Part shown: piece by piece, positions 40,731 to 40,785 of the stretch
Numbering within the stretch: position 1 is the stretch's first letter
Layout: the number at the start of each line of letters is the position of its first letter
Assembly: GCA_030602785.1 (NCBI GenBank)
Contig: JAUVZB010000019.1
Coordinates: forward strand, 1 to 40,785
Length of the DNA stretch: 40,785 nucleotides
Origin: Dehalococcoidia bacterium
GTDB taxonomy: Bacteria; Chloroflexota; Dehalococcoidia; GIF9; AB-539-J10
Direction of reading: 5' to 3'
Notes under the pieces: generated by a model
What the model was told of the DNA's origin: nothing
What the model saw: the letters and a program-made list of their open reading frames with translations, nothing else
Databases searched by the model: none
Program-made: the position numbers and the translations under genes

Positions 40731-40785
40731 GTGCGCATTCAGTTCACCTGCGCCCCATGGCCGAGCTACTCCCTTCGTACCAATG

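Overview
The window is about 60% GC bacterial DNA with dense genes, clear Shine-Dalgarno sites and sigma70-like promoters whose -10 boxes often begin TAG. The gene content suggests an anaerobic Chloroflexota (Dehalococcoidia-like) bacterium: large secreted multidomain proteins, cohesin and dockerin modules, a lipoprotein alpha-2-macroglobulin, Fe-S membrane proteins, a methylenetetrahydrofolate reductase-like protein and a QueG/RdhA-like Fe-S protein. This placement is an inference, because there is no rRNA or other decisive marker. Both ends carry the same ~84 bp repeat in inverted orientation, so the window may be a whole contig broken at a dispersed repeat.

Positions 1-26,100 are mostly minus-strand genes for the cell surface. 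They encode a Cys-rich secreted protein, a secreted protein with Ig-like repeats and a C-terminal caspase-fold peptidase, a 49-residue acidic protein, two lipoproteins, a Zn-peptidase gene (M48) with an in-frame amber stop, a 1383-residue alpha-2-macroglobulin lipoprotein, a disrupted cohesin lipoprotein, a disrupted ~1550-residue dockerin protein, a 10-PAS histidine kinase, and a C39-like peptidase with cohesin and dockerin modules. A PLP-dependent decarboxylase is divergent from the macroglobulin gene. An unrecognised structured RNA gene (5178-5330, minus) has its own promoter and a U-tract end.

The most unusual signal lies in the cohesin/dockerin operon (12155-17537). Each gene is frameshifted by an extra 61 bp with identical architecture: a 28-bp direct repeat, a 33-bp insert starting with G, then the same 28-bp repeat. 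The two loci share geometry but not repeat sequence. Removing 61 bp restores each reading frame. A 28-bp target duplication plus a 33-bp insert is what type I-E CRISPR Cas1-Cas2 spacer integration produces, so the pair may be off-target spacer insertions; a repeat-excision switch or an assembly artefact are the alternatives.

Positions 26,100-31,240 hold a small membrane protein, the methylenetetrahydrofolate reductase-like protein, a NapH-like polyferredoxin membrane protein, a QueG/RdhA-like Fe-S protein and a Cys-motif membrane protein, plus a decayed ferredoxin remnant. Positions 31,500-33,056 hold an MqsR-type toxin with an MqsA-type antitoxin fused to a Panacea (DUF4065) domain, behind a strong promoter with operator-like palindromes. 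Positions 33,057-34,150 are mostly non-coding with a tRNA-sized cloverleaf-like inverted-repeat element. Positions 34,150-40,452 are plus-strand genes: a small 2-TM protein, an alpha/beta hydrolase, two tandem OFA-type MFS transporters, an IlvD-type dehydratase and a UPF0173 metal-dependent hydrolase. Palindromic hairpin repeats occur near 69-181, 17744-18243 and 18342-18363.
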